Below, piece after piece: positions 20,803-32,066 of a DNA stretch of 64,000 nt. The position numbers and the translations under genes are program-made. Location: contig NZ_JFFR01000005.1 in the NCBI RefSeq assembly GCF_000695685.1, positions 62,001-126,000 on the forward strand, given 5' to 3'. Below the pieces are notes generated by a model. It was not told the DNA's origin. It ran no database searches and saw only the letters and a list, made by a program, of their open reading frames with translations. The stretch is from Vibrio fortis. Its GTDB lineage: Bacteria > Pseudomonadota > Gammaproteobacteria > Enterobacterales > Vibrionaceae. The first letter of the stretch is position 1. Each line of letters begins with the position of its first letter.

Positions 20803-21939
20803 CTAGAAACAATATTTATAGATCGACTTACTCAAAATATTGATGGTTGGATCGATGAAATCAAAGCTTAAGAATTCATCTGGCTGGTGTGCTTGGTCAA
20901 TAGAACCCGGCCCTAGCACCAGTGTTGGACATAGCTGCTGCAAGAAAGGTGCTTCAGTACAGTAGTTCACCGTTTGTGACTCGGTTTCACATACCGACTC
21001 CATGCCACCAATAAATGGATGATCATGCTGACACTCATAACCCGGAATCGGTTCGTGTAGCGGAGTGATCTCAATTCTGCCCGGCCATTTAGCTTCGACC
21101 TCTTTAAGCGCATTGCGCAGCATGTTGTCCAAACCATCCAAACTAATGCCCGGAAGAGGGCGCACATCGTAGTGCAGCTCACAGCAGCCACAAATGCGGT
21201 TGGCACTATCGCCACCGTGGATGTGGCCAAGGTTGAGTGTCGGGCTAGGAATCGCGAATCCTGGGTGGTGATACTCTTTGATGAGCTTGTCGCGAAGTTG
21301 CATCAGAGCAAACAGCACTTCATGCATGATCTCAATGGCGTTCACGCCGAGCGCTGGGTCAGAAGAGTGGCCAGATTTACCCGTTACTCGCACTGCATTC
21401 GCGACATGGCCTTTATGACCACGAATCGGCACTAGGCTAGTCGGCTCACCAATAATGCAGTAATCCGGTTTGAAAGGGGCATTGTCGGTGAAGTGACGAG
21501 CACCGAGCATGGTGGTCTCTTCATCACAAGTCGCCAGTACATAGAGAGGCTTGGTCTGCTTACTCCAGTCAATCTTCTTTACCGCTTCATAAATAAACGC
21601 GAAGAAGCCTTTCATGTCTGCTGTACCCAATCCGTAGAAGCGATTGTTGTGTTCTGTCAGTGCATGAGGGTTGAAGTTCCAACGTCCTTCATCAAAAGGA
21701 ACTGTGTCGCTGTGACCAGCAAGCAGCAAGCCACCTTCGCCAGAGCCCATCTTTGCCACCATATTATGCTTGCCGGGCTCGACCTCTACGACTTCAACAC
21801 TAAAGCCTAAGTCTTTAAACCATTGAGCCATCTTCTCGATGACCTTCTCGTTACCATGATCCCAACTTGGATCGGTTGAGCTGATCGAATCGGTGGAAAT
21901 TAGGCCCTGGTAGACCTCAAGAAAACTGGGTAATTGCAT
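20803..21939 (-). CDS. argE: Acetylornithine deacetylase
   Basis: Zinc metallopeptidase-fold enzyme that frees ornithine from N-acetylornithine. Metal and catalytic residues are visible: His76 and Asp78 in GHSDTVP, Asp108 in GTADMKG, and the Glu pair in TCDEETTM. From ATG 21939 ([10 protein letters not shown]) it has 378 residues; a GTGAAGA site sits four bases upstream. The reading to 22032 would cross the ARG boxes and is rejected. It is divergent from argCBG. Confidence 0.95.
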   Translation of the reverse strand: MQLPSFLEVYQGLISTDSISSTDPSWDHGNEKVIEKMAQWFKDLGFSVEVVEVEPGKHNMVAKMGSGEGGLLLAGHSDTVPFDEGRWNFNPHALTEHNNRFYGLGTADMKGFFAFIYEAVKKIDWSKQTKPLYVLATCDEETTMLGARHFTDNAPFKPDYCIIGEPTSLVPIRGHKGHVANAVRVTGKSGHSSDPALGVNAIEIMHEVLFALMQLRDKLIKEYHHPGFAIPSPTLNLGHIHGGDSANRICGCCELHYDVRPLPGISLDGLDNMLRNALKEVEAKWPGRIEITPLHEPIPGYECQHDHPFIGGMESVCETESQTVNYCTEAPFLQQLCPTLVLGPGSIDQAHQPDEFLSFDFIDPTINILSKSIYKYCF

Positions 21940-21986
21940 AATATCTTCACTTCTACTATTGACAGAAAAACCATAAGGCGGTAAAA

Positions 21987-22021
21987 CACATATTAAATCA
22001 TATTTAGTGAATAAAAAATCA
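21987..22021. promoter_or_regulatory. Tandem ARG boxes, argE-argC
   Basis: TGAATAAAAAATCA (22008-22021) matches the core consensus TGAATWWWWATTCA at 13 of 14. A weaker partner (21987-22000) matches 10 of 14 and is exactly 21 bp away, the normal ArgR spacing. The pair lies between the divergent argE and argC starts. Confidence 0.75.
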
Positions 22022-22092
22022 AATAAAACCAAAAATTAAGTATGATTAGTCAAATTTGAACTGTAACTTACCTCAAGAATGGATGTGTGAGA

Positions 22093-23097
22093 ATGTTGAA
22101 AACCACGATCATTGGCGCAAGCGGCTACACAGGAGCAGAACTGGCTCTGATGGTAAACAGACACCCTGAGTTAACGCTATCAGGTTTGTTTGTCTCCGCC
22201 AACAGTGTAGATGCGGGTAAACCGATTTCTAGCCTGCACGGAAAATTGGCAGGTCTAATTGATATGCCAGTCGAGCCATTAGTCGACCCAGTTAGTGTAG
22301 CTAAAGAGGCGGATGTGGTTTTCCTAGCGACGGCACACGAGGTTAGTCATGACCTTGCGCCGATTTTTTTAGAGAACGGTTGCCAAGTTTTCGACTTATC
22401 AGGCGCGTTCAGAGTTAAGGGTGAAAACTTCTATCAAGATTTTTACGGCTTTGAGCATCAGCATGAGCAGTGGCTAGATAGCGCTGCCTATGGACTGGCT
22501 GAGTGGAATGAAGCTGAAATTAAAGAAGCACAATTGGTTGCTGTCGCAGGTTGTTACCCAACAGCTTCTCAACTGGCAATTAAGCCTTTGGTAGAAAGCA
22601 AGCTGCTAGATGAGAACCAATGGCCTGTGATTAACGCAACCAGTGGTGTAAGTGGCGCAGGTCGCAAGGCAAGCATGGTCAATAGCTTCTGTGAAGTGAG
22701 CTTGCAGCCTTACGGTGTATTCAATCACCGTCACCAACCTGAAATTGCAGCGCACTTGGGTTGCGATGTCATTTTTACGCCGCACCTAGGAAACTTTAAG
22801 CGTGGCATTTTAGCGACCATCACCATGAAGTTGGCAGATGGCGTGACTGAAGAGCAAGTACAGCAGGCGTTTGCTACTGCTTACCAAGATAAGCCGGCAG
22901 TGAGACTGCTCGAAGAAACATTGCCAAGAATTCAAGACGTTGAACATACTCCTTTCTGTGATTTGGGATGGAAGGTTCAGGGTCAACACATCATCGTTGT
23001 TTCAGTGATTGATAACTTATTGAAGGGTGCATCTAGCCAAGCGATGCAGTGTTTAAATTTACGGTATGGCTTTGCGCCATTAACTGCGCTAGTGTAA
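22093..23097 (+). CDS. argC: N-acetyl-gamma-glutamyl-phosphate reductase
   Basis: NADPH enzyme that reduces N-acetylglutamyl phosphate to the semialdehyde in arginine synthesis. The 334-residue protein has the GASGYTGAE nucleotide loop (8-16) and catalytic Cys154 in VAGCYPTAS. The ATG at 22093 is preferred over an in-frame GTG two codons earlier because of the family start MLKTTIIG. argB begins 11 bases after its stop. Confidence 0.96.
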   Translation: MLKTTIIGASGYTGAELALMVNRHPELTLSGLFVSANSVDAGKPISSLHGKLAGLIDMPVEPLVDPVSVAKEADVVFLATAHEVSHDLAPIFLENGCQVFDLSGAFRVKGENFYQDFYGFEHQHEQWLDSAAYGLAEWNEAEIKEAQLVAVAGCYPTASQLAIKPLVESKLLDENQWPVINATSGVSGAGRKASMVNSFCEVSLQPYGVFNHRHQPEIAAHLGCDVIFTPHLGNFKRGILATITMKLADGVTEEQVQQAFATAYQDKPAVRLLEETLPRIQDVEHTPFCDLGWKVQGQHIIVVSVIDNLLKGASSQAMQCLNLRYGFAPLTALV

Positions 23098-23108
23098 GGA
23101 ATTCTCTA

Positions 23109-23897
23109 ATGAGCCAAAATAATCAACCATTAATCATAAAGTTAGGTGGCGCTGCACTGTCTTGTAGCGAAACGTTGAGCAAGCTTTTCGGGGCAATTTC
23201 ACAATACAAACAGCAAGCGCAACGACCTATCGTCATCGTTCATGGCGGTGGCTACCTGGTTGATGAGCTGATGGGCAAGCTCAATCTAGAGACCGTAAAA
23301 AAGCAGGGCCTACGTGTGACGCCTTATGATCAGATCCCTGTGATTGCTGGCGCACTAGCAGGAACAGCAAATAAGCTTCTTCAAGGCCAAGCGATCAAAG
23401 ATGGTCTCAATGCTGTAGGTCTAAGCCTTGCTGATGGCGGCCTATGTCAGGTAAGCGAGTTAGATCCTGAATTGGGTGCAGTAGGTAAAGCAGCGCCGGG
23501 TAATTCTCAGGTTCTGCAAGCCATCCTTGATACGGGCGCACTGCCAATCATCAGCTCGATCGGTCTGACAGACCAAGGGCAACTAATGAACGTCAATGCA
23601 GACCAAGCTGCTGTTGCTGTCGCAGGGGCACTGGATGCAGAGCTGGTACTGCTATCAGATGTGAGCGGCGTTCTTGATGGAAAAGGTCACCTTATTCCGA
23701 GCCTAAGCCAACAACAAGCGGATGAGCTGATTGAAGGCAAAGTCATCACCGACGGCATGATCGTTAAAGTACAAGCGGCACTTGAAGCGGCCAATGACCT
23801 TGGCCGTCCGATTGAAGTCGCGACCTGGCGCTACCCAGACAAGCTAGCACAACTATTTTCAGGTGAAAGCATCGGTACTCAGTTTTTACCTCAGTAA
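23109..23897 (+). CDS. argB: Acetylglutamate kinase
   Basis: Phosphorylates N-acetylglutamate, the second step of the acetylated arginine route. The 262-residue amino-acid-kinase fold starts with IIKLGGAAL (Lys11) and includes VHGGG (about 45-49) and the [11 protein letters not shown] region. ATG 23109 follows AAGGA with a seven-base gap and only 11 bases after argC, so they share a transcript. The C-terminal arginine-sensing helix of inhibited homologues is not obvious. Known 257-262 residue homologues agree in size. Confidence 0.95.
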   Translation: MSQNNQPLIIKLGGAALSCSETLSKLFGAISQYKQQAQRPIVIVHGGGYLVDELMGKLNLETVKKQGLRVTPYDQIPVIAGALAGTANKLLQGQAIKDGLNAVGLSLADGGLCQVSELDPELGAVGKAAPGNSQVLQAILDTGALPIISSIGLTDQGQLMNVNADQAAVAVAGALDAELVLLSDVSGVLDGKGHLIPSLSQQQADELIEGKVITDGMIVKVQAALEAANDLGRPIEVATWRYPDKLAQLFSGESIGTQFLPQ

Positions 23898-23959
23898 CAT
23901 GTTTTTATCTCAGTAGCTTCTGAACTCAGAAAGTGAAGTTAAAGAATTAATTAAGTCGA

Positions 23960-24010
23960 ATGGATAAACCCCGAGGAGCTGACCGCCAAAGTGCAGGCCC
24001 GGGAATTTAG
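23960..24010 (+). other. Possible 16-codon upstream ORF in the argG leader
   Basis: ATG 23960 to TAG 24008-24010 encodes [16 protein letters not shown]. The TAG overlaps the argG ribosome site (TAGGAG). The tract 23970-24003 is strikingly GC-rich compared with its AT-rich surroundings and can form a CCCG/CGGG stem. The reading frame has only a weak ribosome site, so the signal may be RNA structure rather than peptide. Confidence 0.35.
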
Positions 24011-24021
24011 GAGAAACTCAA

Positions 24022-25233
24022 ATGAGCAAGGTTAAAGTTAATAAAGTTGTTGTAGCCTATTCTGGCGGTCTAGATACTTCGGTAATCATTCCGTGGTTAA
24101 AAGAGAACTACGACTGTGAGGTTGTGGCGTTCGTGGCCGATGTTGGTCAAGGCGCAGAAGAGCTAGAAGGCATTGAAGAGAAAGCGAAAGCGTCTGGTGC
24201 GTCTGAGTGTTACATCGCAGACCTAAAAGAAGAGATGGTTGCAGACTACATCTTCCCAACGCTAAAAACCGGTGCTTACTACGAAGGTAAATACCTTCTA
24301 GGTACGTCGATGGCTCGTCCAATTATTGCTAAAGCGCAGGTTGAAGTTGCACGTAAAGTGGGTGCAGACGCACTATGTCACGGCTGTACGGGTAAAGGTA
24401 ACGACCAAGTTCGTTTCGAAGGCGCATTTGCTGCACTAGCACCAGATCTACACGTAATTGCACCATGGCGTGAGTGGGATCTTGTGAGCCGTGAAGAGTG
24501 TCTAGACTACCTAGCAGAGCGTAACATCCCTTGTACTGCTTCTCTAACTAAGATCTACTCGCGTGACGCGAACGCGTGGCACATCTCTACAGAGGGTGGC
24601 GTACTAGAAGATACATGGAATGCACCAAACGAAGATTGCTGGGCGTGGACAGTAGATCCAGAGCAAGCACCAAACGAATCTGAAACAGTAACGCTGAAAG
24701 TTGAAAAGGGTGAAGTGGTTGCAGTAGACGGCGAAGCAATGACGCCATACAACGCACTGGTTTACCTAAATGAAAAAGGCGCGAAGCACGGTGTTGGCCG
24801 TATCGATATCGTAGAGAACCGTCTTGTAGGTATGAAGTCTCGTGGTTGTTACGAAACTCCAGGGGGCACAATCATCATGGAAGCGCTGCGTGCGGTTGAG
24901 CAGCTAGTGCTAGACAAAGCAGCATTCGAATTCCGTGAAGAGCTAGGTGTTAAGGCTTCTCACCTTGTATACGATGGTCGTTGGTTCACTCCGCTATGTA
25001 AGTCAATCCTAGCGGCAACAGAAGAGCTAGCACAAGACGTGAATGGCGAAGTGGTTGTTAAGCTATACAAAGGCCACGCAACGGTGACTCAGAAGCGTTC
25101 TGACAACAGCCTATACTCAGAAGAGTTCGCAACCTTTGGTGAAGATGAAGTTTACGACCAAAGCCATGCAGAAGGCTTCATCCGCCTTTACTCTCTATCA
25201 AGCCGTATCCGTGCTCTAAACAGCCAAAAGTAA
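24022..25233 (+). CDS. argG: Argininosuccinate synthase
   Basis: ATP-dependent condensation of citrulline and aspartate. The 403-residue protein has the N-type ATP pyrophosphatase loop AYSGGLDTS (12-20) near the N-terminus and the [10 protein letters not shown] motif near 130-139. AGGAGAAACTCAA precedes the ATG. It follows argB by 124 bp and ends with its own terminator. No argF or argI is present in this window, so ornithine carbamoyltransferase must lie elsewhere. Confidence 0.97.
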   Translation: MSKVKVNKVVVAYSGGLDTSVIIPWLKENYDCEVVAFVADVGQGAEELEGIEEKAKASGASECYIADLKEEMVADYIFPTLKTGAYYEGKYLLGTSMARPIIAKAQVEVARKVGADALCHGCTGKGNDQVRFEGAFAALAPDLHVIAPWREWDLVSREECLDYLAERNIPCTASLTKIYSRDANAWHISTEGGVLEDTWNAPNEDCWAWTVDPEQAPNESETVTLKVEKGEVVAVDGEAMTPYNALVYLNEKGAKHGVGRIDIVENRLVGMKSRGCYETPGGTIIMEALRAVEQLVLDKAAFEFREELGVKASHLVYDGRWFTPLCKSILAATEELAQDVNGEVVVKLYKGHATVTQKRSDNSLYSEEFATFGEDEVYDQSHAEGFIRLYSLSSRIRALNSQK

Positions 25234-25270
25234 CAAATACAGTTACTTAAGATACTAGAAATTGTTCAAA

Positions 25271-25300
25271 GCCCACTCGCTATTGGTTTAGCGAGTGGGC
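25271..25300 (+). terminator. Terminator of argG
   Basis: GCCCACTCGCT / AGCGAGTGGGC eleven-base arms with an eight-base loop, then TTTTTG. Confidence 0.93.
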
Positions 25301-25384
25301 TTTTTGTTGGGTGGTTGAGCATCGGCTTTTACGTTTGGATGGCATATAATCGCCCCATTATGGCTATTAGTCGCATCAGTATGG

Positions 25385-25405
25385 TGATGAAAATCGTTTT
25401 CATCA
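25385..25405. repeat. Perfect palindrome upstream of argH
   Basis: Nine-base arms TGATGAAAA and TTTTCATCA flank TCG. The right arm overlaps a further CATCA-GGCAT-TGATG inverted repeat (25401-25415) that runs into the first ARG box. It looks like a protein-binding site; no matching regulator is recognised. Confidence 0.5.
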
Positions 25406-25413
25406 GGCATTGA

Positions 25414-25448
25414 TGAATAAATATGTAAAAATAATGAATTTATACTTT
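25414..25448. promoter_or_regulatory. Tandem ARG boxes upstream of argH
   Basis: TGAATAAATATGTA (25414-25427) and TGAATTTATACTTT (25435-25448) match the ArgR core at 12 and 11 of 14 positions and are spaced exactly 21 bp. They lie about 110-145 bp upstream of the argH ATG. Confidence 0.75.
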
Positions 25449-25485
25449 ATTTTTAATCTGATTTGCCGTAAGTTTAAACCATTAG

Positions 25486-27432
<1,947 letters not shown>

Positions 27433-27550
27433 GGTGTTGATTTTAAAGTTCTTAGAAAAAAGATAAAAAAAGATCGTTTTTCTGGGAACAAATTAAGGGA
27501 AGCACGGTCTATTAAAGTACCACTGCTTTTTCTTAGAATTTTCTAAGAAA

Positions 27551-27576
27551 GCCCTGAAACCGATTGGCTTCAGGGC
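27551..27576 (+). terminator. Terminator of argH
   Basis: GCCCTGAA / TTCAGGGC arms, then TTTTTTTA. It is directly preceded by a second inverted repeat, TTCTTAGAA / TTCTAAGAA (27530-27549), which has an earlier copy at 27449-27457. Confidence 0.9.
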
Positions 27577-27648
27577 TTTTTTTATGCCTGCGATTTGCTC
27601 CGCGCTATTTTCTAATGATTGATTTATTGAGCCTAGTATCGGCCTTGT

Positions 27649-27912
27649 TTATCTTGTCGACGATCTTTTTCGCTTGCTTCTTCTTGGTAAGATCAACCAC
27701 TTCATGATCCAATGGATCATAAGCAAGCCACTAAAGGCGCTGGCGGCCATCAAAAGAGCGATAGCATTAATGCTCTTGGGTTGGTCTGAGAAAAACAGCC
27801 ACCAAGTTCCCCAACTGAGAATCGACAGTATTGTTAGCTGGTTCATACAACGTTGACATCGTCCGAGCTTATCGCGGATTTTTTCGCTTTTATTGCAATG
27901 CTTACATGTCAT
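27649..27912 (-). CDS. DUF3624-like small membrane protein
   Basis: Function unknown. The 87-residue protein has two CxxC pairs (Cys3/Cys6 and Cys19/Cys22) that could form a zinc ribbon, then two hydrophobic helices (about 28-45 and 50-72) and a very basic tail (RRSKRKRSSTR). It resembles the DUF3624 family that I associate with vibrios. The start is taken at ATG 27912 (MTCKHC); a GTG reading to 27957 is possible and no ribosome site settles it. It is divergent from the RidA gene with 87 bp between. Confidence 0.7.
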   Translation of the reverse strand: MTCKHCNKSEKIRDKLGRCQRCMNQLTILSILSWGTWWLFFSDQPKSINAIALLMAASAFSGLLMIHWIMKWLILPRRSKRKRSSTR

Positions 27913-27999
27913 CTTGGGTTGAATTCGCGTTATCCTAATGGTCTTTGATAATAACACGTCACCCTATGGTTAATCACGGTGACACCGAGAGAGAAAGTG

Positions 28000-28362
28000 A
28001 TGATTGAACGTCAAGAAACCAAACAACGTATGAGCCGTATCGTAAAGCACAACGGTACGATTTACCTATGTGGCCAAGTGTGTGCTGATGCAACTCAAGG
28101 TATTAAAGAGCAAACTCAAACCATGTTAGACAAGGTTGAGACCTTGCTTGAGCAAGCGGGCAGTGACAAAGAGCACATGTTGTCAGCAACGATCTACCTG
28201 AAAACAATGGACGACTTCCAAGAGATGAACGCAGTATGGGACGCATGGGTTCCAGAAGGTCACGCACCAGCTCGTGCTTGTGTAACGGCTGATATGGCTC
28301 GTGAAGCGCTATTGGTTGAGATCTCTGTGATTGCTGCAGAGAAGAACAGCAGCTGCTGTTAA
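28000..28362 (+). CDS. RidA family protein (YoaB/TdcF-like)
   Basis: RidA-type proteins hydrolyse reactive enamine/imine intermediates made by PLP enzymes. The 120-residue protein has the conserved Arg in GHAPARACV and the [16 protein letters not shown] region of the family, but ends in SSCC, which is unusual. ATG 28000 after GAGAGAGAAAGTG is preferred to a GTG seven codons earlier. Placement next to arginine and methionine PLP genes may be chance. Exact substrate is unknown. Confidence 0.85.
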   Translation: MIERQETKQRMSRIVKHNGTIYLCGQVCADATQGIKEQTQTMLDKVETLLEQAGSDKEHMLSATIYLKTMDDFQEMNAVWDAWVPEGHAPARACVTADMAREALLVEISVIAAEKNSSCC

Positions 28363-28426
28363 TCTTTCGAATTACATAAGAGATTCCAGACATCTCGTCC
28401 CTCGAATGACGTATTTAGTTAAAAAC

Positions 28427-28455
28427 AAAAAGGAAAGCCATTGGCTTTCCTTTTT
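28427..28455. terminator. Bidirectional terminator, RidA/flavoprotein
   Basis: AAAAAGGAAAGCC / GGCTTTCCTTTTT thirteen-base arms around ATT, between convergent genes. Confidence 0.93.
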
Positions 28456-28493
28456 AGTATCTGGTGTTTTCTATCCTATTTAATTAACTGCGA

Positions 28494-29960
28494 TTAACAA
28501 CCTGGACCACAGTCTAGACAGTGTTTCACCATCTCTGGGCCTAAATGCAATTTCGCATTGAGGTCACGCAGTGCAGTTCGAACGCCTTCTTCAATCACCG
28601 GGTGGTAGAACGGCATGTCCAGCATTTCTGAAACTGTCATCTTGTTCTGGTGTGCCCATGCTAACAAGTGCGCCAAGTGTTCTGCGTTTGGCCCCATCAT
28701 CTCAGCACCGAGGAAACGGCCGGTTCCTTGCTCGCCGTAGACGTGCAGGATACCTTTGTTGCGTAGCATCACTCGTGAGCGGCCTTGGTTCTCGAAAGAG
28801 ACTTCACCGGTTGCGAAACAGCCACATGTGCCTAAACGCGTGGTGATCTCTTTGTAGGTTTCGCCAACCATCGCGATTTGCGGGTCAGAGAATACGGCTG
28901 AGATTTTAGAGCGGCGTAGCCCTGCTCGAATCTCTGGGAAACGACCTGCATTGTCACCCGCGATGCGTGCTTGGTCTGCTGCTTCATGTAGCAGAGGCAG
29001 TTGGTTACTTGCATCACCAGCAATAAATATCGATGGTAGCGATGTTTGAAGCGTGTAATGGTCTGCAACTGGCACACCACGTTCATCAAGCTCAAGAGAG
29101 GTGTTCTCTAGACCAAGCTTGTCCGTATTTGGACGACGACCTGTTGCTGCTAGCACGTATTCAACAGTGTTGGTTTCTAGTTCACCTTGCTTATTGATGA
29201 ACTGGATTTCGACACATGGCTCACCGGATTCAGTGGTAATACGCTTCATGCTTTCGATTTTTACGTCGGCATCTAGGTAGAACTCTTCATTGAAGGCCTT
29301 ATCGGCATAAGCCATGATCTCTGGGTCGGTTACTGGGCCAACTTGACCACCCAGCCCGAACAGTTTGGTTTTTACACCTAAGCGGTGCAGTGATTGACCA
29401 AGCTCTAGGCCAATAACACCAGGGCCAAATACGGCAACGGACTCTGGTAAATCATCCCAGCTGAACACGTCATCGTTAATGATTAGGCGGTCGCCAAGTT
29501 CATTCCAAACAGCAGGGTATGCAGGGCGAGAGCCGGTTGCGATCACAATGCGGTTCGCATTCACGATCGTATGCTCATCCACTTGAAGTGTGTTGTCGTC
29601 CAAGAACTTGGCATAGCCAACGATCTTGTCTTGCTCTGGGATTTCATCCACGCCCTCTAAAACAAAACCAACAAAACGGTCACGTTCACGTTTAACTCGG
29701 TCCATCACTTCGCGGCCATTGATGACGATTTCACCTTGCGGATGCACACCAAATGCCGGTGCTTTTTCGATTTGGTGAACACTTTCCGCTGCAGCAATCA
29801 GCAACTTAGAAGGCATACATCCAACTCGAGCACAAGTAGTGCCGTATGGGCCACCCTCAATCATCACTACACTGTCAGTGTGTGCTTTTGCAGCACGGTA
29901 CGAACCTAGACCAGCTGTACCGCCCCCGATAACTGCGACATCTACATTGACTTGTTTCAT
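28494..29960 (-). CDS. Dihydrolipoamide dehydrogenase-like flavoprotein
   Basis: Class I pyridine nucleotide-disulfide oxidoreductase. It has the FAD loop GGGTAGLGS (12-20), the redox disulfide Cys43/Cys48 in TTCARVGCMPSK, a second dinucleotide domain with GPGVIGLE, and a C-terminal dimerisation domain with the HPVIEEG His-Glu pair. The 488-residue length is a little above standard Lpd because of a tail with Cys481, Cys484 and Cys488. It is not beside 2-oxoacid dehydrogenase genes, so it is probably not the main E3. The neighbouring peroxide-defence genes suggest a redox role, by inference. Confidence 0.85.
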   Translation of the reverse strand: MKQVNVDVAVIGGGTAGLGSYRAAKAHTDSVVMIEGGPYGTTCARVGCMPSKLLIAAAESVHQIEKAPAFGVHPQGEIVINGREVMDRVKRERDRFVGFVLEGVDEIPEQDKIVGYAKFLDDNTLQVDEHTIVNANRIVIATGSRPAYPAVWNELGDRLIINDDVFSWDDLPESVAVFGPGVIGLELGQSLHRLGVKTKLFGLGGQVGPVTDPEIMAYADKAFNEEFYLDADVKIESMKRITTESGEPCVEIQFINKQGELETNTVEYVLAATGRRPNTDKLGLENTSLELDERGVPVADHYTLQTSLPSIFIAGDASNQLPLLHEAADQARIAGDNAGRFPEIRAGLRRSKISAVFSDPQIAMVGETYKEITTRLGTCGCFATGEVSFENQGRSRVMLRNKGILHVYGEQGTGRFLGAEMMGPNAEHLAHLLAWAHQNKMTVSEMLDMPFYHPVIEEGVRTALRDLNAKLHLGPEMVKHCLDCGPGC

Positions 29961-30160
29961 AATAATTTCCCGCAATGGTTAAATTAAACGTAAACGAATC
30001 CCTCCAACTCCGATGATGTATTAAGAGTCAGGATGGTGACGTTTTGTGGTTTGTTTTATTAGGTTTAGCTTGTGACTGTGGATAATGCGAGCCACAAGCT
30101 TGATTCAACCCGATAGGGCTAGCCAACCCACAAGTGAGTGGGTTAGCCATTTAGCAGTGA

Positions 30161-30889
30161 TTAGCCTAGGAAAGCTTCTAGCTCTTCGCTACCACCGATG
30201 TGTTTACCACCGATGAAGACTTGAGGAACCGTAGAGCGACCAGAGATAGCACGTAGGCTTACTGTTGTTGCATCTTTACCTAGAACCACTTCTTCGTAGT
30301 TTAGGCCTTTGTCGATAAGGTTCTGTTTTGCTTTCATGCAGAACGGGCAACCTGGTTTAGTGAATACAGTGATGGACTCTTGCTCTTTGTGCTCAGGTGC
30401 AATGTAGTTAAGCATAGTGTCAGCATCAGAAACCTTGAACGGGTCGCCTGGTACGTCTTCTTCGATGAACATTTTCTCTACCACGCCGTTTTTAACCAGC
30501 ATGCTGTAGCGCCATGAACGTTTGCCAAAGCCAATATCGTTCTTCTCAACTAGCATGCCCATGCCGTCTGTGAAGTCACCGTTACCGTCTGGAATGAAGG
30601 TGATGTTTTCAGCTTCTTGGTCTGCTTTCCAAGCGTTCATTACGAATGTGTCATTCACTGATACACACAGAATGTCATCAACACCATTTTCTTTAAATAC
30701 CGAGTAAAGCTCGTTGTAACGCGGTAGGTGGCTTGAAGAACAAGTTGGTGTGAACGCACCCGGTAAGCTAAATACGATAACCGTCTTGTCTTTGAATAGC
30801 TCTTCTGTTGTAACGTTTACCCAAGCATCACCTTGGCGAGTAGGGAATGTTACTTGAGGAATTGATTGACCTTCTTTAGATGCAAACAT
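30161..30889 (-). CDS. Peroxiredoxin-glutaredoxin hybrid protein
   Basis: Glutathione-dependent peroxidase. The N-terminal Prx5-like domain (1-160) has peroxidatic Cys50 in [10 protein letters not shown]-terminal glutaredoxin domain (about 172-242) has the active-site CPFC (181-184) and the [14 protein letters not shown] glutathione-binding motif. This fused layout is known from Haemophilus and vibrios. It is divergent from oxyR across a strong OxyR-type site, so peroxide induction is likely. No clear terminator follows; a short AACCCA/TGGGTT inverted repeat lies at 30125-30144. Confidence 0.95.
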   Translation of the reverse strand: MFASKEGQSIPQVTFPTRQGDAWVNVTTEELFKDKTVIVFSLPGAFTPTCSSSHLPRYNELYSVFKENGVDDILCVSVNDTFVMNAWKADQEAENITFIPDGNGDFTDGMGMLVEKNDIGFGKRSWRYSMLVKNGVVEKMFIEEDVPGDPFKVSDADTMLNYIAPEHKEQESITVFTKPGCPFCMKAKQNLIDKGLNYEEVVLGKDATTVSLRAISGRSTVPQVFIGGKHIGGSEELEAFLG

Positions 30890-31001
30890 AATGGTTTCCT
30901 TAGAGATTACTTTTAATTTGGTTCGTATAGAGCTTAGCGTTTTTCCGCGCTCTGTTTCGTTTTGTTGAGCCCATTATTAGATAAATCCTTTGATAGCTCT
31001 A

Positions 31002-31038
31002 ATCGTTTGATGTTATGGTTTTGATAGGTATTTTCTAT
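31002..31038. promoter_or_regulatory. OxyR binding site between prx-grx and oxyR
   Basis: Four tetramers at exact 11-bp steps: ATCG (31002), TTAT (31013), ATAG (31024), CTAT (31035). The consensus is ATAG-N7-CTAT-N7-ATAG-N7-CTAT, so 14 of 16 positions agree. It is 57-93 bp upstream of oxyR and 113-149 bp upstream of the peroxiredoxin start. Confidence 0.75.
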
Positions 31039-31094
31039 TAAGAGCTTTCTTTTACAGGAAGTGCATTCTTTACACCTTAGGTAAGAGACCAATC

Positions 31095-31982
31095 ATGAAC
31101 ATTCGTGACTTTGAATACTTGGTGGCTTTAGCCGAGCATAAACATTTTCGAAAAGCCGCAGAGGCGTGCTTTGTTAGTCAGCCTACTTTAAGCGGTCAGA
31201 TCCGTAAGCTTGAAGAGGAGATTGGATTACAACTGACTGAACGCAGCCCAAGGAAGGTGATTTTTACTGAGTCTGGTTTGCAGCTGGTGGAGCAGGCGAA
31301 GCGTATCTTGAATGAGGTGAAGACCTTTAAAGATATGGCGAGTGGTCATGGCGATGCGATGACAGGGCCTATGCACATCGGCTTCATTCCGACAGTGGGT
31401 CCATATATCTTGCCGAAGATTGTTCCTCACCTAAAAGAGCAGTTCCCAGATCTCGAGCTGTTTCTTCACGAAGCACAAACGCACCAACTCGTGAGTCAGC
31501 TAGAGGATGGCAAGCTCGATTGTCTGGTGTTAGCTGCGGTAGATGAGACAGCTGTTTTTAAAGAGATCGATGTTTACGATGAACCACTAAGTGTCGCGGT
31601 TCCATGTGACCATGAATGGGCGGAGCAAGATAGTGTCGATATGCTCCAGCTCAATGGTAAAACCGTACTCGCACTGGGTGATGGCCACTGTCTGCGCGAC
31701 CAAGCATTGGGTTTCTGTTTCGCGGCAGGAGCAAGAGACGATGAGCGCTTTAAAGCGACCAGCCTAGAGACCCTGCGTAACATGGTTGCAGCGGGGGCGG
31801 GTATTACACTACTGCCAGAGCTTTCTCTGCCAGCTGAGAAGAAAAAGGATGGGGTATGTTACGTACCTGCGGTTAATCCAACGCCTTCTCGCCGTATTGT
31901 TGTGGCATACCGACCGGGTTCACCACTGCGTGGTCGATTCGAACAGCTTGCAGAAGCGATTCGCATACAACTAGAAAAATAA
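31095..31982 (+). CDS. oxyR: Hydrogen peroxide-sensing regulator OxyR
   Basis: LysR-type activator switched on by an intramolecular disulfide. The winged helix is at about 1-60 (MNIRDFEYLVALAEHKHF...). The sensing cysteines fall at Cys199 and Cys208 (GDGHCLRDQALGFC), the same numbers as in E. coli. Length 295 is normal. A full OxyR-type site upstream suggests self-control and control of the divergent peroxidase. Confidence 0.96.
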   Translation: MNIRDFEYLVALAEHKHFRKAAEACFVSQPTLSGQIRKLEEEIGLQLTERSPRKVIFTESGLQLVEQAKRILNEVKTFKDMASGHGDAMTGPMHIGFIPTVGPYILPKIVPHLKEQFPDLELFLHEAQTHQLVSQLEDGKLDCLVLAAVDETAVFKEIDVYDEPLSVAVPCDHEWAEQDSVDMLQLNGKTVLALGDGHCLRDQALGFCFAAGARDDERFKATSLETLRNMVAAGAGITLLPELSLPAEKKKDGVCYVPAVNPTPSRRIVVAYRPGSPLRGRFEQLAEAIRIQLEK

Positions 31983-32009
31983 CGTCTGAGAGCTTAAAGC
32001 TATAGATAA

Positions 32010-32046
32010 AAAGAGGGCTGATACTTATTAGGTATCAGCCCTCTTT
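32010..32046. terminator. Bidirectional terminator, oxyR/mrcA
   Basis: AAAGAGGGCTGATAC / GTATCAGCCCTCTTT fifteen-base arms with a seven-base loop between convergent genes. Confidence 0.93.
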
Positions 32047-32066
32047 AATTGGTGCTTAGTGTTGGA

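Noticed and set aside
30121..30150. Terminator after the peroxiredoxin gene
   Set aside because: The AACCCA/TGGGTT stem has no T-run on the minus strand, so it is not called.
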